Shown: positions 16,333 to 23,971 of the stretch, piece after piece
Layout of the letters: each line of letters opens with the position of its first letter
How positions within the stretch are numbered: the first letter of the stretch is position 1
NCBI RefSeq assembly: GCF_937915125.1
Contig: NZ_CALDMP010000065.1
Location: forward strand, 1 to 40,936
Source of the DNA: an uncultured Ruminococcus sp.
GTDB taxonomy: Bacteria > Bacillota > Clostridia > Oscillospirales > Ruminococcaceae
Direction of reading: 5' to 3'
Length of the DNA: 40,936 nucleotides
The notes under the pieces: model-generated
The model's database searches: none
Told to the model about the DNA's origin: nothing
Seen by the model: the letters and a program-made list of their open reading frames with translations, nothing else
Position numbers and translations under genes: made by a program

Positions 16333-17594
16333 GATGCAGACAGTTGCTCTCCCTTGGCTGTGCAGGAATACTGTTCCTGACAGGGTGCAGCCAGGAACCT
16401 GTGATCAAGGATCAGCATGAACAGGTGGAGATTTCGCTTTCCTGGTGGGGAAATGATGTGCGAAATGAATACACGATCACTGCGGTGGAACAATTTCAAA
16501 AGCTGCATCCGGACATCAAAGTGCATTGCAGTTATTCCGAATGGTCTGGTTATGAAGCACGGAGCAATGTGCGGATGATTTCAGATACAGAAGCAGATGT
16601 CATGCAGATCAACTTTGCCTGGCTGGAAAAGTATTCTCCCGATGGAGAAGGTTATTATGACATTGAGACCCTCTCGGATATTGTGGATCTCTCTAATTTC
16701 ACAGATGACATGCTGGAATATGGCAGGCAGAATGGAAAATTGAACGCGATTCCCATTGCGCTCAATACAGAAACAGTATATATCAACCGAACCATTTATG
16801 AGTCCTATGGGCTGACTGTGCCCCAGACATGGGATGATCTCTTTGAAGCAGCAGAAGTGATGCAGGGCGAAGTATATCCCCTGGGGTTTTCCGCAAAGCC
16901 GGCATGGCTCTATATTATGGCATATGCAGAACAGGTCACCGGGAAACATTTTCTGACAGAGGACGGAAAGCTGAATTTTACACCGGAGGATATTCAGGTG
17001 ATGCTGGAATTCTACTGCCGTCTTGTGAACGAGAAGGTGATCCCTCAGGTAGAGTATTTTGAACGGCTCAATCTGGAAAACGGAACATATGCCGGTGTGG
17101 TGGCATGGGTGAGTGATGCATCATCATATTGCGGCGGTGCCATTGAGGCAGGCTATGAAATGGTGGTGGCAGATTATACTGCCATGACAGCAGAGGAAAG
17201 CGGTGTGGGATGGTACGCAAAGCCGGCAACCATGTATGCCATCAGTAAAAATACAGAGCACCCGGAAGAAGCTGCACTGTTGCTGGATTATTTGTTGAAT
17301 AGTTCGGAAATGGCAGTATTGCAGGGAATTGAAAAGGGGATTCCGCTCAGCAAATCCGCAAGGGCTTGTTTGGCCGAAGAAAATCTGCTGACGGGAATTC
17401 AATACGATGCGTCACAGAAAATGGAATCCTGCAGCCAGAAGCTGACCCAGATCAGTCCGTATACAGAAAATACAGATTTTCTGGATCTCTTTCAGAAGGG
17501 CTGCAATGCCGTGCTGTTTGAAAAGGCTGATGCGGCAGAACAGGCGCAGGAGCTCTATGTGCAGTTTGGCGAAGTGCTGAACAATGTGAAGTGA
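16329..17594 (+). CDS. Extracellular solute-binding lipoprotein (family 1 type), orphan
   Basis: A 421-residue lipoprotein with lipobox LFLTGC (C20) and the family 1 sugar-binding layout: SLSWWGNDVRNEY near the N-terminus, a FQKLHPDIKV helix-strand, TWDDLFEAAE, and a C-terminal half with KNTEHPEEAALLLDYLL. Such proteins normally feed ABC importers of sugars or oligosaccharides, but neither permease nor ATPase genes are nearby. Translational coupling to the GGDEF gene suggests a sensing role instead. The ligand is unknown. A strong terminator follows after 60 bp, closing the operon. Confidence 0.9.
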   Translation: MRCRQLLSLGCAGILFLTGCSQEPVIKDQHEQVEISLSWWGNDVRNEYTITAVEQFQKLHPDIKVHCSYSEWSGYEARSNVRMISDTEADVMQINFAWLEKYSPDGEGYYDIETLSDIVDLSNFTDDMLEYGRQNGKLNAIPIALNTETVYINRTIYESYGLTVPQTWDDLFEAAEVMQGEVYPLGFSAKPAWLYIMAYAEQVTGKHFLTEDGKLNFTPEDIQVMLEFYCRLVNEKVIPQVEYFERLNLENGTYAGVVAWVSDASSYCGGAIEAGYEMVVADYTAMTAEESGVGWYAKPATMYAISKNTEHPEEAALLLDYLLNSSEMAVLQGIEKGIPLSKSARACLAEENLLTGIQYDASQKMESCSQKLTQISPYTENTDFLDLFQKGCNAVLFEKADAAEQAQELYVQFGEVLNNVK

Positions 17595-17600
17595 TCGATC

Positions 17601-17621
17601 ATCACGTAAACTAACACGTGA
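17601..17621. repeat. Short inverted repeat after the signalling operon
   Basis: ATCACGT (17601-17607) and ACGTGAT (17615-17621) form a 7-bp hairpin between the stop codon and the terminator. No T run follows; role unknown. Confidence 0.4.
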
Positions 17622-17654
17622 TAATCGGATAAGTCATGTATATTTGCAAGGAAG

Positions 17655-17693
17655 CGGATGGAATTCGGTTTTTTCGGAATTCCATCCGTTTTT
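17655..17693 (+). terminator. Strong terminator of the signalling operon
   Basis: A perfect 12-bp stem CGGATGGAATTC with GAATTCCATCCG, 10-nt loop, then five T. Confidence 0.92.
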
Positions 17694-17748
17694 GCTGTGA
17701 AAGCTTTTGGCGATATGCACAAAAGAATCGTTTGTTTTTTTATGTCCA

Positions 17749-17777
17749 TTGACATATGCTTCTGAATATGTTATCAT
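17749..17777 (+). promoter_or_regulatory. Promoter of the CHAP-dockerin gene
   Basis: TTGACA (17749-17754) and TATCAT (17772-17777) with 17-bp spacing; about 70 nt of leader without a clear structure. Confidence 0.75.
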
Positions 17778-17849
17778 ATCAATATAAATGGAATCAGCGT
17801 TTCGGGGGATAATGCTTTCATAAAAATGCAACAGAAAGGATGAAAAACA

Positions 17850-19496
17850 ATGCTTCAGAAAAGAAAATGCCAATGGACTGCGCTGCTCCTATCCATCGTC
17901 ATGGCGTTTTGCATATGTGCAAAGCTGCCAGTAAATGCAGCATACGAAAACACCCACATTAACACCGGTGACCAGATCGAAGATCTGATTCACGTTGCAG
18001 AGACCCAACTGGGCTACAGTCCGGAAAACGAGGCGAAATACAACTTCTGGAATGGTACAGTAGCCGACAGTTACAACTACGCCTGGTGTCATACCTTTGT
18101 TTCCTGGTGCGCCAATCAGGCAGGCATCGATGAAACGATCATACCGAAAACGGAATCTGTCACCGGCGGTATGGGATTCTTCAACAAAAACAAGCGTTGG
18201 ATGAAAAGCGAAAGCCAGGGCGGAGATTATGTGCCAAGGCGTGGGGATATCGTCTATTTCAGCCAAACGGGAGATGTGAAGCATCTCACTCATGTGGGAA
18301 TTGTCACTGGCACATCGGATGAAACCCTGTATACCATTGAGGGAAATGTCTCTGATCTGGTGCTGGAGCGCAGTTTTGACCTGGATTCAGAGAAAATTGT
18401 GGGCTATGGCTGTCCGCTGTATGGGGATTATCCCAATCTCATCGTGCCGGATGCCCCGGAGATAACGGTGGATGTCGGTTCATCCAATGAAGCAACAGCG
18501 ATCTCCTGGACAGAGTCGGAATATGCCGTGTGCTATACGGTGCAGATCTGGAACACGGAGACAGAGGAGGAAGTGGTGTCGTACACCAAGACCGACGGTA
18601 TACGTGCTTATCAGATACAACTCGATGCGGGAACATATGCGGCACAGGTGACTGCGGAAAACGGTGATAACAAGTCTCCCTCTGTTCGGCAGGAATTCAC
18701 GGTCGAGTACAATCCCTATCCGCTTTCATTTCTGGCAAATGTGTACCCCGGCACAAATGCTGAGCCCACAAGGCTGTCGTGGACACAATCGGTCAGCGCA
18801 GAGGATTATCGGGTGTTCATTTACAATTCCGATACCGGGGAAGAAGCTGCATCCACGCTGAGCACAGGCGGAGAACGTTCCTGGGAAGTGCAGCTGGATG
18901 CAGGGAACTATTGGGCACAGGTGGTTGCTGTCAGGGGAGAGTATGAGACGAAGTCCAATCAGATGACGTTTTATGTAGAATACGCAAGACCTACCAAAGT
19001 AGAAATTACAATAAATTCTGATACTTCTGATAAACCTGTGGAAATTTCCTGGACGGAATCTGAAAATGCAGTGGAATATGAGATAAACATTTATCGCATA
19101 GAGTATCCTGATCCTGTAATCATCCCTGGTTCTCTTCCGACAGGAATACCAATGGAGAAAAAAATTGTCTATGTAAATGAAAAGACAAACGGTGCACTGT
19201 CCTGGTCTGGTTATTTGGAAGAAGGAAGTTTTTTTGTTGATGTGACTGCAATTAACCCGGATGGAGATACAATGATATCTTTTGCTCAATTAAATCTAAA
19301 GCCAGATTTGCCAGGTGATTTGAATTATGATGGGCAGCTTACAGAGCAAGATGCATTGATTTTACAGAGTTATCTTCTTGGTGAAACTGATTTTGCAAAT
19401 CACGGATTGTGCGTGCGTACTGATCTGAACGAAGATAGCAAAATCAACGGCATCGACCTGACACTGCTGCGGCAGGCAATTTCCAATCAAAACTGA
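17850..19496 (+). CDS. Secreted CHAP-domain protein with C-terminal type I dockerin
   Basis: A 548-residue exported protein. The signal peptide covers about 1-30 (VNA-A cleavage). A CHAP amidase/peptidase-type domain (about 40-190) has the cysteine in NYAWCHTFVSW (C80), a histidine in LTHVGIV (H148) and the following EGN; these are the expected catalytic residues. Three repeats of about 90 residues follow (each opening near AxxISWTES/RLSWTQS and ending with a D/E-AGxYxAQV strand), fibronectin-like by appearance. The last 60 residues are a dockerin with two calcium loops (DLNYDGQLTEQD and DLNEDSKINGID). It should dock to a cohesin scaffold and cleave peptidoglycan or peptides; the substrate is inferred. 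AGAAAGGATG precedes the ATG. Confidence 0.9.
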   Translation: MLQKRKCQWTALLLSIVMAFCICAKLPVNAAYENTHINTGDQIEDLIHVAETQLGYSPENEAKYNFWNGTVADSYNYAWCHTFVSWCANQAGIDETIIPKTESVTGGMGFFNKNKRWMKSESQGGDYVPRRGDIVYFSQTGDVKHLTHVGIVTGTSDETLYTIEGNVSDLVLERSFDLDSEKIVGYGCPLYGDYPNLIVPDAPEITVDVGSSNEATAISWTESEYAVCYTVQIWNTETEEEVVSYTKTDGIRAYQIQLDAGTYAAQVTAENGDNKSPSVRQEFTVEYNPYPLSFLANVYPGTNAEPTRLSWTQSVSAEDYRVFIYNSDTGEEAASTLSTGGERSWEVQLDAGNYWAQVVAVRGEYETKSNQMTFYVEYARPTKVEITINSDTSDKPVEISWTESENAVEYEINIYRIEYPDPVIIPGSLPTGIPMEKKIVYVNEKTNGALSWSGYLEEGSFFVDVTAINPDGDTMISFAQLNLKPDLPGDLNYDGQLTEQDALILQSYLLGETDFANHGLCVRTDLNEDSKINGIDLTLLRQAISNQN

Positions 19497-19507
19497 AAAC
19501 ATAACAC

Positions 19508-19543
19508 AAAAGCGGTACAATGGAATCGTCATTGCACCGCTTT
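19508..19543. terminator. Bidirectional terminator between the dockerin gene and copA
   Basis: AAAGCGGTACAATG pairs with CATTGCACCGCTTT with one mismatch; A-rich on one side and T-rich on the other, between converging genes. Confidence 0.8.
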
Positions 19544-19567
19544 CCTGTTTTCTTTCCGGGGATGGGC

Positions 19568-19768
19568 TTATTGCACCTCATACCCCTGATCGGTTACTGC
19601 CTGTTTCAGTGCAGCTTCGTCAACTGCTGTATGCAGCGTTACCACAGCCGTACCCTCCTTGTGGCTGACCACAGCCTCGCTGACCTCCGGAAATGCTTCC
19701 AGTGTCTTTTTGACAGTTGCTTCACAGTGCGGGCACATCATGCCCTGAATATGCAATACCAGTTCCAT
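19568..19768 (-). CDS. CopZ-like copper chaperone, possible internal translation product of copA
   Basis: In frame within copA, AGGAGG (19782-19777) lies 8 nt before ATG (19768), opening a 66-residue product that is exactly one HMA domain with the metal motif GMMCPHC and ends at the copA stop. Ribosome site, spacing and product length are those of a free-standing copZ gene. It could be translated on its own, giving both fused and free chaperone from one gene, or it could be the relic of a copZ cistron joined to copA by loss of the stop. The sequence shows the site; use of it is inferred. Confidence 0.6.
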   Translation of the reverse strand: MELVLHIQGMMCPHCEATVKKTLEAFPEVSEAVVSHKEGTAVVTLHTAVDEAALKQAVTDQGYEVQ

Positions 19769-22084
19769 TTTCGTTTCCTCCTGTTTTGTGAATTGCAGTG
19801 TCTGAACTGCGGATTTGATTTTTTTGTCCCGGTCTGTGCGGTGCAGCTGGAAGAAATTCAGCCGCAGGGCGTTGGATACCACGCAAAAGCTGGACAAGCT
19901 CATTGCCGCTGCCCCGAACATGGGATTCAGTTTCCACCCGAAAAGGGGAATCCAGACTCCGGCGGCAAGGGGAATGCCAATGACATTGTAGATAAATGCC
20001 CAGAACAGATTTTCGTGAATATTGCGCAGTGTTGCCCGGCTCAGCCGGATTGCTGCCGGAACATCGGTAAGACGACTTTTCATCAGGACAATGTCCGCCG
20101 CATCCATTGCCACATCTGTGCCTGCGCCGATGGCAATGCCGATGTCAGCACGTGTCAGTGCTGGTGCATCGTTGATACCATCCCCGACCATCGCAACTTT
20201 TCCCTGCTGCGCCAGCTGACGGATCACGGCTTCTTTTCCGTCGGGCAGGACGCCGGCAATGACTTCGTTGACGCCTGCCTGTCTGCCGATTGCTCTTGCG
20301 GTGCGCGCATTATCACCGGTGAGCATTACCACCTGGATCCCCATGTTTTGCAGCTGACGAATGGCTTCGGGACTTTCTTCCTTGATGACATCCGCCACGG
20401 CAATGATGCCAATCAGTACATTGTCCTTGCTGAAAAACAAAGGCGTTTTACCGGCTTCACTGAGCTGTTCCGCCTGTCGCTCCAGTTCTGGTGGTATGGC
20501 TGCCTTGGTACGGATAAATTTCAGATTACCACCGTAAAGGGTACTTTTCCCCAGTACTGCAGACAAGCCATTTCCGGGCAAGGCCTGGAACGCTGTGACT
20601 TCCTCTGCTGTTATCTGTCGGGATTGGGCGTATTCTAAAATTGCCTTTGCCAGAGGATGTTCACTCTTTTGCTCCAGTGCATATGCCAGAGAGATCAGCG
20701 CTTCTTCCGTTGTTCCGTCAGCCGGCAGGATATCTGTTACCCTTGGTTCGCCGCAGGTAATGGTACCGGTCTTATCCAGTGCAACGATCTGTATCTTTCC
20801 GGCTTCTTCCAGAGAAACGGCAGTCTTAAAGAGGATGCCATTCTTGGCACCTATACCGCTGCCCACCATAATTGCGACAGGTGTGGCAAGTCCCAGTGCA
20901 CAGGGGCAGCTGATAACCAGCACAGAAATACCACGTGCAAGTGCAAATCCTACGGTTTGTCCCACAAGGAGCCATACGAGAATGGTGACGATGGCAACGG
21001 CAATGACTGCTGGAACGAATACGCCAGAGACCTTGTCGGCAACTTTGGCAATGGGTGCCTTTGTAGCGGCGGCATCACTGACCATGCGGATGATCTGGGA
21101 TAGGGTGGTGTCCTCGCCCACACGAGTAGCTTCGCACCGCAGGAAACCGGATTGGTTCATGGTTGCCGCCGAGACCGTGTCTCCCTGTGCCTTGTCCACG
21201 GGGATACTTTCCCCGGTCAGTGCCGATTCGTTAATGGCGCTTTGTCCCTCCAGAATCACACCGTCCACTGGAATGCTTTCGCCGGGACGTACCACAAACT
21301 GATCTCCACGCTGTACTTGTTCCGCTGGAATGGTGACTTCCTTGCCATTACGGAGTACCACTGCCGTTTTCGGGGAAAGGCGCATAAGACCTTTCAGGGC
21401 ATCTGTGGTCTTGCCCTTGGAACGTGCCTCCAGCATCTTTCCAACGGTGATCAGTGTCAGGATCATGGCGGCAGATTCGAAGTAAAATTCATGCATATAT
21501 GCCATAACTGCATCCATATTTCCCTTGACTTGCGCATCTGTCATGGCAAACAGGGCATAGGTACTATAGACAAAAGCCGCACCGGATCCCAGTGCTACCA
21601 GCGTATCCATATTGGGTGCCCGGTGCAATAGGCTGGAAAAGCCGCTGACGAAGAATTTCCGGTTAATGACCATAATGATGATCGTCAGCAAAAGCTGTAC
21701 CAGTCCCATTGCAACATGGTTGTCCGTAAAGAACGGCGGCAGCGGCCAGCCCCACATCATATGCCCCATGGAGAAGTACATGAGAATCACCAGAAATCCC
21801 ACCGAGGCAATGAGCCTTCGTTTCAGGGCAGGTGTCTCGTGGTCAGCCAGGGGATCGCTGTCCGCTGAAGAAGCTGACCGGGAATCCTGCTTTGGCGAAG
21901 CGCCATAGCCAGCCTGTTCCACGGCGTGGATAATATCCTCGGCAGAAGCTGTTCCCTCTACGCCCATGGAATTGGTCAGGAGACTGACAGAGCAGGCGGT
22001 GACACCGGGAACTTTGGATACGGCTTTTTCCACCCGGGCACTGCAAGCGGCACAGCTCATGCCGGTGACATGATATTGCTCCAT
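19568..22084 (-). CDS. copA: Copper-exporting P1B-type ATPase with N- and C-terminal metal-binding domains
   Basis: An 838-residue ATPase that pumps Cu(I) out of the cytoplasm. It has an N-terminal HMA domain (GMSCAAC, 8-14), CPC in the membrane metal site (393-395), phosphorylation motif DKTGT (437-441), TGE, HP (SEHPLA) and GDGINDAP. The unusual part is a second HMA domain at the extreme C-terminus (773-838, GMMCPHC), preceded by a linker and an in-frame AGGAGG plus ATG (separate entry). The start at 22084 is chosen because AGGAGG at 22097-22092 is 7 nt away; the ATG at 22090 is too close and the one at 22099 overlaps it. It lies downstream of csoR on the same strand. Confidence 0.95.
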   Translation of the reverse strand: MEQYHVTGMSCAACSARVEKAVSKVPGVTACSVSLLTNSMGVEGTASAEDIIHAVEQAGYGASPKQDSRSASSADSDPLADHETPALKRRLIASVGFLVILMYFSMGHMMWGWPLPPFFTDNHVAMGLVQLLLTIIIMVINRKFFVSGFSSLLHRAPNMDTLVALGSGAAFVYSTYALFAMTDAQVKGNMDAVMAYMHEFYFESAAMILTLITVGKMLEARSKGKTTDALKGLMRLSPKTAVVLRNGKEVTIPAEQVQRGDQFVVRPGESIPVDGVILEGQSAINESALTGESIPVDKAQGDTVSAATMNQSGFLRCEATRVGEDTTLSQIIRMVSDAAATKAPIAKVADKVSGVFVPAVIAVAIVTILVWLLVGQTVGFALARGISVLVISCPCALGLATPVAIMVGSGIGAKNGILFKTAVSLEEAGKIQIVALDKTGTITCGEPRVTDILPADGTTEEALISLAYALEQKSEHPLAKAILEYAQSRQITAEEVTAFQALPGNGLSAVLGKSTLYGGNLKFIRTKAAIPPELERQAEQLSEAGKTPLFFSKDNVLIGIIAVADVIKEESPEAIRQLQNMGIQVVMLTGDNARTARAIGRQAGVNEVIAGVLPDGKEAVIRQLAQQGKVAMVGDGINDAPALTRADIGIAIGAGTDVAMDAADIVLMKSRLTDVPAAIRLSRATLRNIHENLFWAFIYNVIGIPLAAGVWIPLFGWKLNPMFGAAAMSLSSFCVVSNALRLNFFQLHRTDRDKKIKSAVQTLQFTKQEETKMELVLHIQGMMCPHCEATVKKTLEAFPEVSEAVVSHKEGTAVVTLHTAVDEAALKQAVTDQGYEVQ

Positions 22085-22110
22085 ACACATCCTCCTCATT
22101 TCTCATTCTT

Positions 22111-22286
22111 AAGGCAACACCGCACAAAGAGCGCCTGTCGGCTTTGCACGTCATATGCTTGCATATTTTGCGTCATATTTCACAAAAATGCTCGTGAATA
22201 CACAAAGTATTCACTGCGCTTTTTGTTTCATCTGACGAAAAATCTGACGGCGCATCTGACGCACAATCTTTGTGCGGTATTGCCTT
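22111..22286. mobile_element. Miniature inverted-repeat element, full copy
   Basis: About 175 bp without coding capacity. Its ends are 20-bp inverted repeats with one mismatch (left begins AAGGCAACACCGCAC, right ends GTGCGGTATTGCCTT), flanked by TA on both sides if the element is taken as AGGC...GCCT. A central hairpin GTGAATA/TATTCAC (22194-22214) and three CATCTGACG-like repeats near the right end fill the interior. The left end recurs at 28574, 36445 and 40881. It lies in the csoR-copA gap, so it is transcribed and should fold into one long hairpin. Confidence 0.85.
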
Positions 22287-22310
22287 ATAATATGTGCAGA
22301 AATGCCGGGA

Positions 22311-22619
22311 TTATTTCATCAGCTTCTGCAAAGTGGCGACCAACTCGTCAATGACCTCGTCTTTGCCGGCACGGATATCATCGGCAACACAGGTGCGGAT
22401 GTGATTGGCGAGAAGCTCCTTGTTAAAGGCGTTCAGCGCCGCATTTGCAGCAGCAACCTGCACCAGAATATCTGTGCAGTAGGCGTTTTTCTCCACCATA
22501 CCCCGGATTCCCCGGATCTGTCCCTCAATGCGGTTCAGCCGGTGGATCAGACTGGTGTATTCTTCTTCGGAGCGTTCCTTTGTCTTATGGCAGCAAGGAC
22601 ATTCTTTTTCGTGTTCCAT
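22311..22619 (-). CDS. csoR: CsoR-family copper-sensing repressor
   Basis: A 102-residue all-helical DUF156/CsoR repressor. The Cu(I) ligand triad is visible as C48 (YCTDILVQV), H73 and C77 (NHIRTC). An extra N-terminal CPCCH segment adds possible metal ligands. The start at 22619 follows AGGAGGT; a longer frame to 22865 would cross the promoter. It sits first in the operon with copA downstream, and a GC-rich palindrome in its own promoter is the likely operator, so it should repress both genes until Cu(I) binds. Confidence 0.93.
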   Translation of the reverse strand: MEHEKECPCCHKTKERSEEEYTSLIHRLNRIEGQIRGIRGMVEKNAYCTDILVQVAAANAALNAFNKELLANHIRTCVADDIRAGKDEVIDELVATLQKLMK

Positions 22620-22643
22620 AGGTACCTCCTTTCTCCTGTCAAC

Positions 22644-22673
22644 ATTATATACCCCTTGGGGGTATATAATCAA
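22644..22673 (-). promoter_or_regulatory. csoR-copA promoter with CsoR operator
   Basis: Perfect palindrome with 12-nt arms (ATTATATACCCC and GGGGTATATAAT, 22644-22655 and 22659-22670) matching the TACCC-N-GGGTA pattern known for CsoR. It spans the spacer between TTGATT (22673-22668) and TATAAT (22649-22644), so bound CsoR would exclude polymerase. Confidence 0.85.
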
Positions 22674-22684
22674 GAGAAAATTGT

Positions 22685-22717
22685 AAAAATAAAATGACGG
22701 AATTGCCATCCCGTCAT
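22685..22717 (-). terminator. dus terminator
   Basis: On the minus strand ATGACGG and CCGTCAT (7 bp, 22717-22694) are followed by TTTTATTTTT, just after the dus stop codon. Confidence 0.8.
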
Positions 22718-22726
22718 GAAAAATTA

Positions 22727-23734
22727 TTATTGCGTTGTATTCTTTTCGTGTTCCTGCTGTAACGCCAGGAAATCTGCCGCCAATTGTTCTGCCGCTTCGT
22801 AGGAATCCAGCTGATAGCAGCGTGCCCGGAATTTCGCTGCACCATACATTCCCGTCATGTACCATGCGGCGTGCTTGCGTGCATCACGGATGGCGATCTC
22901 CGGCGGCTTCTGGGGATTGCATTCCAGAATGAGCCGGACATGGCGGAGCATGGTCTCCATGCGTTCTTCCAGGGTGGGCAGTATGACAGGCTGTCCCTGC
23001 ATTGCCGCAGCGATTTCCCGGAATACAAAGGGATTGCCATAGCTGCCCCGTCCCACCATGACCATATCACAGCCAGTCTGCTCGTACATGGCGAGACAGT
23101 CGGCGGCGGTGGACACATCGCCGTTCCCGATCACTGGAATGGACACAGCCTGCTTTACTTCACGAATGGCATTCCAGTCTGCCTTGCCGCTGTAGAGCTG
23201 TTCCTTTGTTCTGCCGTGGACAGCAATTACCGCCGCACCGGCATCCTCCATTGCCTGGGCAAAGGGTACGGCGTTCCGGGATGATTCATCCCAGCCAAGA
23301 CGGAATTTGACGGTAACAGGCACACTGCTTTCCCGGACAGCGGCACGGACGATTTCCTGCGCCAGAGGAATACTTCGCATCAGGGCGCTTCCGGCACCGG
23401 TGGCTACAACTTTATGTACAGGACAGCCCATGTTCAGATCGATCCAATCGGGCTGGTACTGCTGTACCATGGAAACGGCACGTCCTACAAAATCCGGGTC
23501 ATTGCCGAACAGCTGCAAGCCCATGGGGCGTTCCTGGGGTGTGATCGTACAAAGCTCTGCCGAAGCCTTGTCTCCGTAGCAAAGCCCCTTGACAGAGACC
23601 ATTTCGCTGACGCAGGCTGCTGCACCATAGGACATGCAGAGAATACGATAGGCACGGTCAGCAACACCTGCCATAGGTGCCAGCATCGCAGTTTTCGGCA
23701 GTTCCAGTTTGCCGAGGCGGAAGGTATGATTCAT
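22727..23734 (-). CDS. tRNA-dihydrouridine synthase
   Basis: A 335-residue FMN enzyme that reduces uridine in tRNA D-loops with NADPH. The N-terminal APMAGVADRAYRILC block, catalytic-cysteine segment NMGCPVHKVVATGAGSALM, KFRLGWDES and the phosphate-binding GNGDVST and VMVGRGSYGNPF motifs place it in the DusB-like group common in Firmicutes. The start at 23734 has AAGGAG 8 nt upstream; the in-frame codon at 23758 does not. Single-gene transcript with its own terminator and a palindromic repeat in the upstream region. Confidence 0.93.
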   Translation of the reverse strand: MNHTFRLGKLELPKTAMLAPMAGVADRAYRILCMSYGAAACVSEMVSVKGLCYGDKASAELCTITPQERPMGLQLFGNDPDFVGRAVSMVQQYQPDWIDLNMGCPVHKVVATGAGSALMRSIPLAQEIVRAAVRESSVPVTVKFRLGWDESSRNAVPFAQAMEDAGAAVIAVHGRTKEQLYSGKADWNAIREVKQAVSIPVIGNGDVSTAADCLAMYEQTGCDMVMVGRGSYGNPFVFREIAAAMQGQPVILPTLEERMETMLRHVRLILECNPQKPPEIAIRDARKHAAWYMTGMYGAAKFRARCYQLDSYEAAEQLAADFLALQQEHEKNTTQ

Positions 23735-23786
23735 GGAATTTTCTCCTTGTTGTTTCATTTCTTAAAATTATGTATGTCGGTATAAT

Positions 23787-23838
23787 ACCCCTCCACCGCC
23801 TATCGGCGGTTTCCCTTGCGCAGCAATGGTGGAAGGGG
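23787..23838. repeat. Palindromic intergenic repeat upstream of dus
   Basis: CCCCTCCACC (23788-23797) can pair with GGTGGAAGGGG (23828-23838, one bulge), and an inner CCGCC/GGCGG hairpin (23796-23809) offers an alternative fold. The composition resembles dispersed palindromes seen in gut Clostridia. If transcription of dus starts at the TATAAT on the minus strand at 23862-23857, the palindrome lies in its leader. Confidence 0.55.
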
Positions 23839-23929
23839 AGTTTACCGCTGAAATCCATTATACCATAAAATCGAAAAAATGTACAGACCAAAAAATCGAA
23901 AAAACCTACTAGCATTCTTGCACAAAGTG

Positions 23930-23938
23930 TGCTATACT
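23930..23938 (+). promoter_or_regulatory. Extended -10 promoter of polA
   Basis: TGCTATACT gives a TGn extension and a TATACT hexamer, 33 nt before the ATG. No -35 is evident, as expected for an extended -10 promoter. Confidence 0.5.
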
Positions 23939-23971
23939 ATAAACAGAATCATATTAAAACAGGAGGCACAC

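Noticed and set aside
16329..17594. Sugar ABC importer locus
   Set aside because: Only the binding lipoprotein is present; neighbours are signalling genes and a terminator, with no permease or ATPase.
22111..22286. CRISPR-like repeats in the CATCTGACG copies near the right end
   Set aside because: Three short, closely spaced repeats within one inverted-repeat element, without spacers or cas genes.
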